From Flagellimonas olearia (GTDB lineage: Bacteria > Bacteroidota > Bacteroidia > Flavobacteriales > Flavobacteriaceae): 64,000 nt of DNA. The notes under the pieces were generated by a model that ran no database searches, was not told the DNA's origin, and saw only the letters and a list, made by a program, of their open reading frames with translations. Location: NCBI RefSeq assembly GCF_009184425.1, contig NZ_WELG01000002.1:1761332-1825331 (forward strand), in the 5' to 3' direction. The position numbers were made by a program, and so were the translations under genes. Positions 17,093 to 26,588 of the stretch are shown here, piece by piece. Positions within the stretch are counted from its first letter, which is position 1, and each line of letters starts with the position of its first letter.

Positions 17093-18403
17093 ATGCGCAC
17101 AAAATCGCTTAAAAAGAACAAAATCAATGTAGTGACACTGGGATGTAGCAAAAATGTCTACGACTCCGAAGTGTTGATGGGTCAATTAAGGGCCAACAAC
17201 AAAGAAGTGGTCCATGAAGAGGAAGGCAATGTGGTGGTGATCAATACCTGCGGATTTATTGCCAATGCCAAGGAGGAAAGCGTGAACACCATTTTGGAAT
17301 ATGTGCAAAAGAAGGAGGCGGGTGCTGTGGATAAGGTTTTTGTCACAGGCTGTCTAAGTGAGCGCTATAAACCCGATTTGGAAAAGGAAATCCCCAATGT
17401 GGACGAATATTTTGGGACCAGTGACCTGCCCAATCTGCTCAAGGCTTTGGGTGCGGATTACAAGCATGAGTTGTTGGGGGAACGTTTGACTACCACGCCC
17501 AAGAACTACGCCTATCTAAAAATTGCCGAAGGTTGCGATCGTCCCTGTTCCTTTTGTGCCATTCCCTTAATGCGGGGCAAACATAAAAGTACACCCATTG
17601 AAGCCTTGGTGACCGAAGCCGAGAAACTGGCGGCCAAAGGGGTCAAGGAACTTATCCTGATAGCCCAGGACCTTACCTATTACGGGTTGGATCTATACAA
17701 AAAACGGAATTTGGCAGAGCTGTTACAGGCACTGGTACAGGTGGAAGGTATTGAGTGGATACGTTTGCACTATGCATTTCCCACAGGGTTTCCCATGGAT
17801 GTATTGGAAGTAATGCGCAATGAACCCAAAGTCTGTAACTATATAGATATTCCACTTCAACATATATCCGATGCCATTCTAAAAAGCATGCGAAGGGGGA
17901 CCACCCAAGCCAAGACCACCAAATTGTTGCAGGATTTTAGGGAGGCCGTACCCGGAATGACCATTAGGACCACACTGATTGTAGGCTATCCCAGAGAGAC
18001 CGAGGCAGATTTTGAAATCTTGAAAAACTGGGTCAAGGAAATGCGATTTGAACGTTTGGGATGTTTTACCTACAGCCATGAGGAAAATACCCATGCCTAT
18101 ACCTTGGAGGATGATGTTCCTGAAGAAACCAAACAACAACGGGCCAACGAGATCATGGAAATCCAATCCCAGATTTCTTGGGAACTCAATCAAGGAAAGA
18201 TTGGGAAAACCTTCCGTTGTATCATTGATCGAAAGGAAGGCAATTATTTTGTGGGGCGTACAGAGCACGATTCCCCGGATGTGGACAATGAAGTTTTGAT
18301 TGATGCGGCCCAGCATTATGTGAAAGTTGGGGAGTTCGTGGATATTGAAATTACAGACGCCTCCGATTTTGATCTATACGGGGTTCCGGCAACCTCCAAA
18401 TAG
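17093..18403 (+). CDS. rimO: ribosomal protein S12 methylthiotransferase RimO
   Basis: A 436-residue radical-SAM enzyme that adds a methylthio group to an Asp of ribosomal protein S12. The start at 17093 (MRTKSLKKNKINVVTLGCSK) is chosen because the promoter box lies just upstream. The N-terminal UPF0004 domain has its three cluster cysteines in TLGCSKN, INTCGFI and TGCLSER. The radical-SAM core has CDRPCSFCAIP (Cx3Cx2C). A TRAM domain ends the protein at about 370-436 (RCIIDRKEGNYFVGRTEHD). The sequence RTTLIVGYPRETEADFE is typical of RimO. It is convergent with the SRPBCC gene, with no gap. Confidence 0.95.
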   Translation: MRTKSLKKNKINVVTLGCSKNVYDSEVLMGQLRANNKEVVHEEEGNVVVINTCGFIANAKEESVNTILEYVQKKEAGAVDKVFVTGCLSERYKPDLEKEIPNVDEYFGTSDLPNLLKALGADYKHELLGERLTTTPKNYAYLKIAEGCDRPCSFCAIPLMRGKHKSTPIEALVTEAEKLAAKGVKELILIAQDLTYYGLDLYKKRNLAELLQALVQVEGIEWIRLHYAFPTGFPMDVLEVMRNEPKVCNYIDIPLQHISDAILKSMRRGTTQAKTTKLLQDFREAVPGMTIRTTLIVGYPRETEADFEILKNWVKEMRFERLGCFTYSHEENTHAYTLEDDVPEETKQQRANEIMEIQSQISWELNQGKIGKTFRCIIDRKEGNYFVGRTEHDSPDVDNEVLIDAAQHYVKVGEFVDIEITDASDFDLYGVPATSK

Positions 18404-18913
18404 TTACATATTCACAAATTCAAAACCGGACAGAGGAATATCCCTTAGGTCAAACTCGGTTTCATTGAGGAGGATTCCGTGTTCCAAATAGGCCTTTAGG
18501 TTGGCCAGCCAGAAGGTCCAGCCATTACTGCAGCCGTGGTGTATGTTGAGCTTGTTTTCCTCATCGGTGGGGATTTCAAACTGCCGTAAAGTTAAAAGAA
18601 CCGCTTTGCCATGGTCTTCCAAGTTTATGGAAACCTTGCAGCCGGTAAAGGTGAACTCCAAAAAATCCCTTCCATTCGCCTGCAATACTTTTCCGGTTTC
18701 CTGTCCGTCCCAATTGTGCCATTTCCAGACATAATCATCTCCAGGTTGAATAAAATCTTCTGGTAAGCGTTGTTTCCCATCAGAAGTGTAGATGGCTTCC
18801 CTCAAAAACCAAGAAGTGATTCCTTCGGAAGTCCCCCAACACCAATACAACTTTTCCAAGGAAGCCTTGATGAAGATTTTTTTGTTGAAACAGTCAAAAG
18901 TAAGCTTGTTCAT
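18404..18913 (-). CDS. SRPBCC (AHSA1-like) domain protein
   Basis: A 169-residue helix-grip protein of the START/AHSA1-like superfamily. It has the opening strand and helix IFIKASLEKLYWCWGTSEGITSWF, the middle FLEFTFTG and the closing long helix GWTFWLANLKAYLEHG that lines a hydrophobic pocket. Such proteins bind lipids or other hydrophobic ligands; the role here is unknown. Its ATG overlaps the stop of the upstream beta-lactamase-like gene by four bases (ATGA), so the two are translationally coupled. Confidence 0.85.
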   Translation of the reverse strand: MNKLTFDCFNKKIFIKASLEKLYWCWGTSEGITSWFLREAIYTSDGKQRLPEDFIQPGDDYVWKWHNWDGQETGKVLQANGRDFLEFTFTGCKVSINLEDHGKAVLLTLRQFEIPTDEENKLNIHHGCSNGWTFWLANLKAYLEHGILLNETEFDLRDIPLSGFEFVNM

Positions 18914-20067
18914 CGCTTTCGATTTAGTTCATATTGGTAGAGTTCCCTGCTCAACTGGGCCAAAAATGGAATACCCACTTCGTCATATTCGTAGGCATTG
19001 TCATTAAAAATACCATCACTATTCACCAAAATGGTGGCTGTGATCATAAAGTCGATGTTGTTTTCGGTATCCTGAATATACGCGCAGTCCGTTAACGTGC
19101 CATAGGCATAGCCCACCTTATTGTAGATTTTGATGTGGTCCGGTATGGGGTCCAACTCGTCCCCGAACATAAAGAACTTTACATAGCTGTCGTAATATTG
19201 TTCCGGGTCATACCCCAGTTTGGCCGGTAGGGTATGCATGGCTTCCAAAAGAAATGCCCGTTGGTCTTCACTTAGGTTGAATTGCTGGTCTTTGGAAAAG
19301 GCTTCCGGAAAGATGACCCGTTTCAGCAAAGCATGCTGCGCTTGGATGGGATAGTAGTTTTTCAAGGAAAAGTCAAAAGCTTCCAGTTGCAAGGAATCAT
19401 CCGCATAAAACCCTCTTCCTTTTTTTATCCGGTTCAATGCCATGGGTTGGACTGCGGAATTGATGATGGGGCGGCTCACTGCCGTTGTGGAGTCGTTCAG
19501 ATAAATGACCAAGGGTTTGGTGGTCACGTCATCTGCATTGCTGGTGGATAGTCTATGCGCAATTCGAATGGGGGAAACGCCCCTGTTCTGCATTCTGTTG
19601 TTTACACCATCCTGTCCCAAGAACTCAATCAGTCGATTGTTGGCGGCATTATCGGAAACCGCAAAAATTTCTGAAATGGCCTTGGCGAAGGTGGTTTCAA
19701 TGGAATCCCCCTCAATGTAGAATCGGGTGTCCCGGGAAAGGGAGTCCACTTCATTAAGTTTTTCAAGGGTGGCCACTGCGGCAGGAAACTTGACCGTACT
19801 GGCTGGATAAAAGTAGTTGTCCGTATCCACCTGAAAATCATGATCGGTAAAAAGAATGCTATCGTTGCGACGGTCTATCTGGGTATACCGTATTTGGATT
19901 TCATGGGCATCCAATTGTTCCATGACCCTTTTGATAAGGGGATTTTCGGATGCTAGGGCGGCTTTGAGGGGGTCGGTGACATTTTTAGTGGTACAACCCA
20001 TAAAAATCAGCAACAACGGGAGGGTTCCCATGCACTTTTTGGGTAAGGCAAAAAATGTACTTTTCAT
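18910..20067 (-). CDS. class A beta-lactamase-fold serine hydrolase lipoprotein
   Basis: A 385-residue protein with lipobox LIFMGC, so probably a lipid-anchored periplasmic enzyme. The penicillin-recognising fold is visible: SxxK in YPASTVKFP (Ser90, Lys93), SDN in FAVSDNAANN (138-140) and a KTG-equivalent KVG in YNKVGYAYGT. The Ser, Lys, SDN and KxG are all present, but Val replaces Thr/Ser in KTG and the omega-loop Glu is not obvious. It is about 100 residues longer than ordinary class A enzymes. The likely role is a peptidase or esterase on cell-wall material; antibiotic hydrolysis cannot be assumed. Confidence 0.82.
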   Translation of the reverse strand: MKSTFFALPKKCMGTLPLLLIFMGCTTKNVTDPLKAALASENPLIKRVMEQLDAHEIQIRYTQIDRRNDSILFTDHDFQVDTDNYFYPASTVKFPAAVATLEKLNEVDSLSRDTRFYIEGDSIETTFAKAISEIFAVSDNAANNRLIEFLGQDGVNNRMQNRGVSPIRIAHRLSTSNADDVTTKPLVIYLNDSTTAVSRPIINSAVQPMALNRIKKGRGFYADDSLQLEAFDFSLKNYYPIQAQHALLKRVIFPEAFSKDQQFNLSEDQRAFLLEAMHTLPAKLGYDPEQYYDSYVKFFMFGDELDPIPDHIKIYNKVGYAYGTLTDCAYIQDTENNIDFMITATILVNSDGIFNDNAYEYDEVGIPFLAQLSRELYQYELNRKR

Positions 20068-20078
20068 CTCATACGCTT

Positions 20079-20336
20079 TTACGGTTTCTCCGTGTAGATT
20101 TCGCCGCGATTGGGTCTAAGAAGACTTCGAACCTTTTTTACGTTGGGTTCGGTTATGACCATGTACACAATACAGTGCGATGGGCTGTACTGTTCCACAC
20201 CAATTTGCTCAAAGGGAACCTTTTCCACCTCGGCGAATTCTTTTAAATGTATTTGGTAATGTTCGGCGGTATGTGCTGCACTGGGACCTCTAAAATCCCA
20301 AATGGCCTTAATTTTTCTGTCCAATGTTTTTTCCAT
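20079..20336 (-). CDS. hypothetical protein, 85 residues
   Basis: I do not recognise this family. The protein is small, soluble and mixed alpha/beta, with the conserved-looking stretch DFRGPSAAHTAEHYQIHL and EQYSPSHCIVYMV. The His and Cys distribution does not form a known metal motif. It lies 2 bases from the upstream SRPBCC gene and 11 bases from the downstream beta-lactamase-like gene, all on the minus strand, so it belongs to a four-gene unit. The coding frame is supported by that spacing and by codon use like its neighbours. Confidence 0.65.
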   Translation of the reverse strand: MEKTLDRKIKAIWDFRGPSAAHTAEHYQIHLKEFAEVEKVPFEQIGVEQYSPSHCIVYMVITEPNVKKVRSLLRPNRGEIYTEKP

Positions 20337-20338
20337 GG

Positions 20339-20791
20339 TTATGTGTCAAGAACGGATATTCCTTTTTCGGCAAAGGCCTTAAAATCCTGCATATAGGTCA
20401 AGGATTGTTTCTTAAAAGCTCCGGGCATTAAAAACCCCATGACTTTCATGCCCAATCCAGAGAATTGAAATTCGCACTCGGAAACCCATTTGGTTTGTCC
20501 ATCCACTTCGTGAAAATAGTTTTTTTGGATATTGTGCACGCCTTTCGCGTCGTAAATGGTATGGAGTTCTTCCGGTAAATTGCGCTTTATGATGGTTTCC
20601 ACCATTTGAAGGTCACGTTTTCCCATTTTATAGGTGAGGCTCATTTGAGCACCTTCCAATCCCGGTTTTACAGAGAGTTGTTCGTAACCTACGAGGCCTT
20701 TTTGCCAATGCTTCATGTTCTCGGGGTCATCCAATTTTTTTATGAATTCATCACGCGGTAGGTCCACGGTAACTTCAGTGGTGTACTTCAT
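20339..20791 (-). CDS. SRPBCC family protein
   Basis: A 150-residue START-like helix-grip protein: the opening strand YTTEVTVDLPRDEFIKKLDDPENMKHWQ is the classical polyketide cyclase/dehydrase pattern, the middle strands are KWVSECEFQFSGLG, and a C-terminal helix SLTYMQDFKAFAEKG closes the pocket. It is the first gene of the minus-strand group with the 85-residue protein, the beta-lactamase-like lipoprotein and the AHSA1-like protein. A group with two helix-grip proteins suggests a shared hydrophobic ligand or a stress role, but this is inference. Confidence 0.85.
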   Translation of the reverse strand: MKYTTEVTVDLPRDEFIKKLDDPENMKHWQKGLVGYEQLSVKPGLEGAQMSLTYKMGKRDLQMVETIIKRNLPEELHTIYDAKGVHNIQKNYFHEVDGQTKWVSECEFQFSGLGMKVMGFLMPGAFKKQSLTYMQDFKAFAEKGISVLDT

Positions 20792-20873
20792 TCCATCTGG
20801 TTTGTGCCAAGATACTAAATTATCCTTGTCTTTGCCCGCATACTAAAAATCTGTTAATGAGAAAGGAACCTAC

Positions 20874-20903
20874 TTGTATGGGATGTTGTATTTGTTATTT
20901 TTG
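20874..20903 (+). promoter_or_regulatory. promoter of the chaperone/PPIase operon
   Basis: TTG at 20874-20876, a spacer of 19, and TATTTTTG at 20896-20903. Transcription should start at about 20908-20910, only a few bases before, or at, the first usable ATG. Confidence 0.75.
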
Positions 20904-20913
20904 CGCAATGCAT

Positions 20914-21789
20914 ATGCTCCAAAAAAACATTCTGTACCTACTTTGCTGTACTTCAGCAGTGTTGATTTCCTCTTGTAGCTCCTTTTTTAAGGAGCAGGAG
21001 GAAAGGGAACCTCTGGCCCGGGTAGGGGATACCTATTTGTATAGGGAAGATGTTGCCGCCTTGGTTCAAGACGATATGTCTGCCGAGGACAGTACCCTGT
21101 TTGTGACCAATTATATCAACAATTGGGCTTCAAAGCAATTGTTGTTGTCCAAATCAAAGATCAACCTTCCAGAGGAAAAATTGGCCGAGTTTGACCGATT
21201 GGTCTCCGATTATCGCGCGGACCTGTATACTAGGGCCTATATCGAGGCTTTGGTGCTTCAGGCCAAGGACACTGCGGTGACCCGTTCACAACTGGAACAG
21301 TATTACGAGCGGGAAAAGGAAAATTTTAAGCTCAACGAAAAACTGGTGCAGCTCCGCTTTGTGGGCATGCCCAACCAGTTTTTGGATTTGGACGGCGTAA
21401 AGACCCGCATTCGGAATTGGAAGGATTCGGACAAACGTTACTTGGATTCCATTGCGGTGCAGTTCAAGAAAATGCATTTCAACGATTCCGTTTGGGTAAG
21501 TGCCTCGAGGGTGGTGGAGGAAATACCGCCCCTAACCCCATCAAATGAGACCTCGTACTTAAAAAAATCACAATTTTTTGAGCTGCAAGATTCGTTAGAG
21601 GTATATTTGGGCATCGTGACCAACGTTCTGGAAGTCAATGATACAGCTCCTTTTGAGTATATTGAGCCCGATATACGGCAGTTGATATTGAACCGAAGAC
21701 GGTTGAACTACATCAAAAAACTGGAAACCGAAATTATAGATGAAGCCATTAAGAAGAAAGAATTTGAGGTTTATGAAGACAAAAAATAG
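20914..21789 (+). CDS. lipoprotein, SurA-N-like periplasmic folding factor
   Basis: A protein of about 291 residues. Of the ATGs at 20908 and 20914, the second is chosen because it gives a compact lipoprotein signal ending in VLISSC (Cys21); earlier ATGs lie inside or upstream of the promoter. The body is helical and charged, resembling the N-terminal chaperone domain of SurA/PpiD proteins (residues about 40-140), without a clear parvulin catalytic core. Its 3' end overlaps the PPIase gene by 17 bases. It probably works with that enzyme in outer-membrane protein folding. Confidence 0.72.
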   Translation: MLQKNILYLLCCTSAVLISSCSSFFKEQEEREPLARVGDTYLYREDVAALVQDDMSAEDSTLFVTNYINNWASKQLLLSKSKINLPEEKLAEFDRLVSDYRADLYTRAYIEALVLQAKDTAVTRSQLEQYYEREKENFKLNEKLVQLRFVGMPNQFLDLDGVKTRIRNWKDSDKRYLDSIAVQFKKMHFNDSVWVSASRVVEEIPPLTPSNETSYLKKSQFFELQDSLEVYLGIVTNVLEVNDTAPFEYIEPDIRQLILNRRRLNYIKKLETEIIDEAIKKKEFEVYEDKK

Positions 21790-23179
21790 AATAGTGTGGG
21801 CGTTGGCCTGTGTTGCATCGTTGGGGATTGTTCAGGCCCAAGAAATGGACGAGGCTTTGGGAACCGCTCGGGACACTACAAATTCTTCCAATAAAATAAA
21901 ATTGGATGGAATTGCTGCGGTAATAGGGGATTATGTAATCTTGGAATCCGATATCGATAAAACGTTGATAGACCTGAAAAGTCAAGGAGCTTCAGTACAG
22001 GATATCACCCGCTGTGGCCTTTTGGGAAAGCTTATGGAAGACCGTTTGTATGCCCACCAGGCCGTGCAGGACAGTTTATTGGTTTCCGATGATCAGGTAA
22101 ATGCGCAGAGCGATAGACAGATCCAACAGCTGATTGCGCAAGTGGGTTCCATGGAAAAAGTATTGAAGTTCTACAAGAAAACCGATATTGAGAGTTTTAG
22201 ACAGGAACTTTTTGAAATCAATAAATTGAACATGCTGTCCGAAAAAATGCAGAGCAGTATTGTTGAGGAGATTAAGGTAACACCGGAAGAAGTACGACAG
22301 TTCTTCAATAAGATACCCGAGGAAGAAAGACCTGTTTTTGGAGCTGAGTTGGAAATCGCACAAATTGTGAAACAACCTACGGCACCGGAGGAAGAGAAGC
22401 AAAAAGTGGTCGACAGATTGAAGCAGATCAAACAGGATATAGTGGAAAACGATGCCAGTTTCAATGTAAAGGCCATATTGTATTCCCAAGACCCTGGATC
22501 AAAATCAAATGGCGGTTTTTACAGCATGACCCGTGAAACTCCATTTGTCAAAGAATTCAAGGATGTGGCTTTCAGCCTTCGGGAAGGGGAAATATCTGAC
22601 CCTTTTGAGACCGATTTTGGATACCACATCATTTATGTTGAAAAAATCAGGGGACAGGAATTGGACTTGAGACATATTCTTTTGATTCCTGAAGTGCCTA
22701 AGAGTGCCGTTGAAAAGGCGGTAAAGGAGCTGGATAGCATTCGACAACATATTTTGGATGGAAAATACACCTTTGCGGAAGCTGCCTTGAACTTTTCGGA
22801 TGAAAAAGAGACCAAATTTGATGGAGGCCTTCTTCGAAACCCCATCAATTTTGATTCCCGTTTTGAATTGACCAAGATGGATCCAGCCCTATACAATCAA
22901 GTAAGGGATATTAAGGATGGTGAAATTTCACGACCATTACGGGAAGATGACCCTAGGGGAGGAGCTCCTAAGTTCAAGATCATGAAGATTTCCAACCGGT
23001 ATGATGAACACAAGGCCGATTTCGCAAAAGATTACTTAAAAATACAGGAACTGGCCCTACGTGAAAAGCAGTTCAAGGCCATTAAAAAATGGATGGACGA
23101 GCATATAGAGGACACTTATATCCATGTGAACACGGAAAACAAGGATTGCGATTTTGCAAACAACTGGGTAAAGGAATAA
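21773..23179 (+). CDS. periplasmic peptidyl-prolyl isomerase, SurA type
   Basis: A 468-residue exported protein (signal MKTKNRIVWALACVASLG, cut near VQAQ). The start at 21773 gives the signal peptide, overlapping the upstream gene. Residues about 30-160 form a SurA N-terminal chaperone domain. Two parvulin (PpiC) rotamase domains follow: about 165-270 (SQDPGSKSNGGFYSMTRETP and PFETDFGYHIIYVEKIRG) and about 275-390 (LDLRHILLIPEVPKSA and KFDGGLLRNP). The first has the full GFY...FGYHII pattern. It is likely to chaperone outer-membrane barrel proteins, abundant in this genome. It is coupled to the lipoprotein gene upstream. Confidence 0.9.
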   Translation: MKTKNRIVWALACVASLGIVQAQEMDEALGTARDTTNSSNKIKLDGIAAVIGDYVILESDIDKTLIDLKSQGASVQDITRCGLLGKLMEDRLYAHQAVQDSLLVSDDQVNAQSDRQIQQLIAQVGSMEKVLKFYKKTDIESFRQELFEINKLNMLSEKMQSSIVEEIKVTPEEVRQFFNKIPEEERPVFGAELEIAQIVKQPTAPEEEKQKVVDRLKQIKQDIVENDASFNVKAILYSQDPGSKSNGGFYSMTRETPFVKEFKDVAFSLREGEISDPFETDFGYHIIYVEKIRGQELDLRHILLIPEVPKSAVEKAVKELDSIRQHILDGKYTFAEAALNFSDEKETKFDGGLLRNPINFDSRFELTKMDPALYNQVRDIKDGEISRPLREDDPRGGAPKFKIMKISNRYDEHKADFAKDYLKIQELALREKQFKAIKKWMDEHIEDTYIHVNTENKDCDFANNWVKE

Positions 23180-23183
23180 GTGC

Positions 23184-24137
23184 ATGTCTGACGTAACTGC
23201 TGTTGAAAATCTAGTAAAAAAACACCAAGAACTTAAGAAGGAAATTGCCAAGGTCATTGTGGGCCAAGAGCAGGTAATTGAACAAATACTGTTGTCCATT
23301 TACACGGGAGGACATTCCCTTTTGATTGGTGTTCCCGGTTTGGCAAAGACCTTAATGGTCAATACCATTGCACAGACCTTGGGGCTAGATTTTAAACGCA
23401 TTCAGTTTACGCCCGATTTAATGCCCAGCGATATTCTGGGGAGTGAGGTTTTGGACAAGGACCGTAACTTCAAATTTATCATGGGCCCTGTTTTCGGTAA
23501 TATCATTCTTGCGGATGAAATCAACCGTACACCACCCAAAACGCAGGCGGCTTTGTTGGAGGCCATGCAGGAACGGGCGGTGACCATTGCAGGAAAACAA
23601 CACAAACTCAACAAGCCTTACTTTGTATTGGCCACCCAAAACCCGATTGAACAGGAGGGAACCTATCCACTTCCTGAAGCGCAATTGGACCGGTTTATGT
23701 TTGCCATTGAGCTAAAATATCCATCCATAGCGGAAGAAATCCAAGTGGTAAAATCCACCACCACCGATGATGAGGTGGAAATAAAAACCTTGTTCAATGC
23801 CGAAGAGATCATTGAGGTGCAGCATTTGGTACGTAGAATTCCCATTGCGGACAATGTGGTGGATTACACGGTTCGATTGGTGCACAGTACCCGACCGGGT
23901 ATGGAAGGTTCTTCGGACTACGTGAACAACTATGTGGATTGGGGAGCAGGACCAAGGGCTTCACAGAATTTGGTATTGGCCGCCAAGGCCCATGCAGCCA
24001 TTCATGGCAAGTTTTCTCCGGACATTGAAGATGTAAAAGCGGTGGCAGTTGGCATACTTCGCCATAGAATCCTTAAAAACTATAAGGCGGAAGCCGAAGG
24101 TATTACCGAAGAGAAAATAATATCAGAATTGTTATAA
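23184..24137 (+). CDS. MoxR family AAA ATPase
   Basis: A 317-residue MoxR-type AAA+ ATPase. Walker A is GVPGLAKT and Walker B is IILADEINRTPPKTQAALLEAMQE with the Glu for hydrolysis; sensor 1 is VLATQNPIEQEGTYPLPEAQLDRF, the MoxR hallmark. The C-terminal lid is at about 200-317. MoxR proteins act as chaperones, usually with DUF58 and von Willebrand A proteins. Those partners are absent: the next gene is aconitase. It begins 4 bases after the PPIase stop, which suggests a periplasmic/envelope quality-control operon, though MoxR itself is cytoplasmic. Confidence 0.94.
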   Translation: MSDVTAVENLVKKHQELKKEIAKVIVGQEQVIEQILLSIYTGGHSLLIGVPGLAKTLMVNTIAQTLGLDFKRIQFTPDLMPSDILGSEVLDKDRNFKFIMGPVFGNIILADEINRTPPKTQAALLEAMQERAVTIAGKQHKLNKPYFVLATQNPIEQEGTYPLPEAQLDRFMFAIELKYPSIAEEIQVVKSTTTDDEVEIKTLFNAEEIIEVQHLVRRIPIADNVVDYTVRLVHSTRPGMEGSSDYVNNYVDWGAGPRASQNLVLAAKAHAAIHGKFSPDIEDVKAVAVGILRHRILKNYKAEAEGITEEKIISELL

Positions 24138-24190
24138 ATAACAAATCTTCTAACATTATTTAGATCAATTCTAATTCCAAAATACTTAGC

Positions 24191-24220
24191 ATTTTAGTAA
24201 ATTTACCGAATTACTAAAAT
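24191..24220. promoter_or_regulatory. 10-base inverted repeat upstream of aconitase
   Basis: Perfect arms ATTTTAGTAA (24191-24200) and TTACTAAAAT (24211-24220) are separated by 10 bases and end 20 bases before the aconitase ATG. It could be an operator or a 5' leader hairpin. No T run follows, so it is not a terminator. Confidence 0.45.
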
Positions 24221-24240
24221 CTTAAAATTCATTTAATAGA

Positions 24241-26508
24241 ATGGCATTTGATATAGACATGATTAAGGGTGTCTACGCTTCCATGGGGGAGCGTGTGGAC
24301 AAGGCCCGGGAATTGGTTGGTAAACCGTTGACTTTAGCTGAAAAAATATTGTATTCCCACCTTTGGGATGGTACACCCACCACAAAATTTACCCGTGGTA
24401 AAGATTATGTTGATTTTGCTCCAGATAGAATCGCTTGTCAAGATGCAACCGCCCAGATGGCATTGCTTCAGTTTATGCAAGCAGGAAAAGATAAAGTAGC
24501 GGTTCCAACTACAGTTCACTGTGACCACTTGATTCAGGCCAAGGAGGGTGCTGCTACCGATTTAAGGCATGCCAACGAGACCAGTAAGGAAGTTTTCGAT
24601 TTCTTAGGTTCGGTTTCCAATAAATACGGAATCGGATTCTGGGAACCAGGAGCTGGTATCATTCACCAAGTTGTATTGGAAAACTATGCCTTCCCTGGAG
24701 GTATGATGATCGGTACCGATTCGCACACGGTTAATGCTGGTGGATTGGGAATGGTAGCCATCGGTGTTGGTGGTGCCGATGCCGTGGATGTAATGGCCGG
24801 TATGGCTTGGGAGTTGAAATTCCCAAAATTGATCGGTGTAAAATTGACCGGTAAACTATCCGGTTGGACCGCACCAAAAGATGTTATCCTTAAGGTTGCT
24901 GAAATCCTTACCGTAAAAGGAGGAACAGGAGCTATCGTGGAATATTTTGGCCCAGGAGCCACTTCCATGTCTTGTACAGGAAAAGGTACCATTTGTAACA
25001 TGGGTGCTGAAATTGGCGCTACCACTTCCACATTCGGATACGATGAGTCTATGGAGCGCTACTTGAGAGCTACCGATAGGGAAGATGTTGCCGATGCAGC
25101 CAATGAAGTAAAGGAATATTTGACCGCAGACCCAGAGGTGTATGCCAATCCAGAGCAGTATTTTGATCAGGTTATTGAAATCAACTTGACAGAATTAAAG
25201 CCGTTGCTAAACGGACCTTTTACTCCAGATTTGGCTACCGAAGTGGGTACCATGACGGAAAAAGCCCAAGCGAACGATTGGCCATTGGCCGTTGAGTGGG
25301 GATTGATAGGTTCTTGTACCAACTCTTCTTATGAAGATTTGTCCAGAGCATCTTCAATCGCGCAACAAGCCTTGGATAAAAAATTGAAGACCAAAGCCGA
25401 ATTCGGAATCAATCCTGGTTCTGAGCAAGTACGATATACTACCGAGCGTGATGGAATTTTGGAAATCTTTGAAAAGTTGGATGCCAAGATTTTCACCAAT
25501 GCCTGTGGACCATGTATTGGTCAGTGGGCGCGTTACAAAGATCCAAAGAATGCACCTAAGAACAGTATTGTGCATTCCTTCAACCGTAACTTCGCCAAGC
25601 GTGCTGATGGTAACCCAAATACCCACGCTTTCGTAGCATCTCCAGAAATGACCGCTGCCATCGCGATTGCTGGTCGTTTGGACTTCAACCCATTAACGGA
25701 CACCTTGATCAATGAAGATGGTGAGGAAGTAATGTTGGATGAGCCAACAGGATGGGAATTGCCACCAAAAGGATTTGAAGTAAAGGAAAACGGTTATGTG
25801 GATCCTTTGGAAGATGGTAGCGGTGTGAATGTAATCGTTGCTCCAGATTCTGAGCGTTTGCAATTGTTGACTCCATTTGAGCCCATCACTCCTGCAAGCC
25901 TTCAAGGTATGAAGTTGTTGATCAAAGCATTTGGAAAATGTACTACGGATCACATTTCCATGGCCGGACCATGGTTGCGTTACAGAGGACATTTGGACAA
26001 TATCGCCAACAACACTTTGATTGGAGCTGTAAATGCCTTCAACCAAAAGACCAACTTTGTTAAAAATCAGTTGACAGGGGAGTACGGTGGTGTTCCAGAT
26101 ACCCAACGTGAATACAAAAAAGCAGGAATCAAGACTTTGGTTGTGGGTGACCATAACTACGGAGAAGGTTCTTCAAGGGAGCATGCTGCCATGCAGCCTC
26201 GCCACTTAGGCGTAGCCGCTGTTTTGGTGAAGTCTTTCGCAAGGATTCACGAAACCAATTTGAAAAAGCAAGGAATGTTGGCCTTGACCTTCGCCAATGA
26301 AAGCGATTACGATTTGATTCAAGAAGATGACACCTTCAACTTCTTGGACATAGATCAATTTGCTCCGGACAAACCATTGACCATTGAGGTAGTACATGCC
26401 GATGGAAGCAAGGATACCATCATTGCCAACCATTCATACAACAATGCTCAGATTGCATGGTTTAATGAAGGCTCCGCATTGAACTTGATCAAAAAGGAGA
26501 ATGCCTAA
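24241..26508 (+). CDS. acn: aconitate hydratase, mitochondrial type
   Basis: A 755-residue aconitase, which isomerises citrate to isocitrate in the TCA cycle. The three 4Fe-4S ligands are present: Cys359 in SCTNSSYED and Cys422 and Cys425 in [10 protein letters not shown]. The swivel domain at about 560-755 has [19 protein letters not shown]. Length and sequence fit the mitochondrial-type (aconitase 2) branch that Bacteroidota use instead of AcnB. Codon use is more restricted (for example GGT, ACC, AAC) than in neighbours, as expected for strong expression. It has an inverted repeat in its leader and a terminator after it. Confidence 0.96.
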   Translation: MAFDIDMIKGVYASMGERVDKARELVGKPLTLAEKILYSHLWDGTPTTKFTRGKDYVDFAPDRIACQDATAQMALLQFMQAGKDKVAVPTTVHCDHLIQAKEGAATDLRHANETSKEVFDFLGSVSNKYGIGFWEPGAGIIHQVVLENYAFPGGMMIGTDSHTVNAGGLGMVAIGVGGADAVDVMAGMAWELKFPKLIGVKLTGKLSGWTAPKDVILKVAEILTVKGGTGAIVEYFGPGATSMSCTGKGTICNMGAEIGATTSTFGYDESMERYLRATDREDVADAANEVKEYLTADPEVYANPEQYFDQVIEINLTELKPLLNGPFTPDLATEVGTMTEKAQANDWPLAVEWGLIGSCTNSSYEDLSRASSIAQQALDKKLKTKAEFGINPGSEQVRYTTERDGILEIFEKLDAKIFTNACGPCIGQWARYKDPKNAPKNSIVHSFNRNFAKRADGNPNTHAFVASPEMTAAIAIAGRLDFNPLTDTLINEDGEEVMLDEPTGWELPPKGFEVKENGYVDPLEDGSGVNVIVAPDSERLQLLTPFEPITPASLQGMKLLIKAFGKCTTDHISMAGPWLRYRGHLDNIANNTLIGAVNAFNQKTNFVKNQLTGEYGGVPDTQREYKKAGIKTLVVGDHNYGEGSSREHAAMQPRHLGVAAVLVKSFARIHETNLKKQGMLALTFANESDYDLIQEDDTFNFLDIDQFAPDKPLTIEVVHADGSKDTIIANHSYNNAQIAWFNEGSALNLIKKENA

Positions 26509-26530
26509 ATTATTTTTTAGATAATTCAAG

Positions 26531-26566
26531 AAAACTCCTGATATTGTTAAAATGTCAGGAGTTTTT
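26531..26566 (+). terminator. intrinsic terminator after aconitase
   Basis: Arms AAAACTCCTGA and TCAGGAGTTTT enclose a 13-base loop, followed by T. It lies before the ATG chosen for the next gene. Confidence 0.85.
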
Positions 26567-26588
26567 AATTTTAACCAAATCCCCCAGA

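Noticed and set aside
18910-20067. Antibiotic-resistance beta-lactamase
   Set aside because: The fold is present, but KTG is KVG, the omega-loop Glu is not evident, the protein is a long lipoprotein and its neighbours are SRPBCC proteins, so resistance is not supported.
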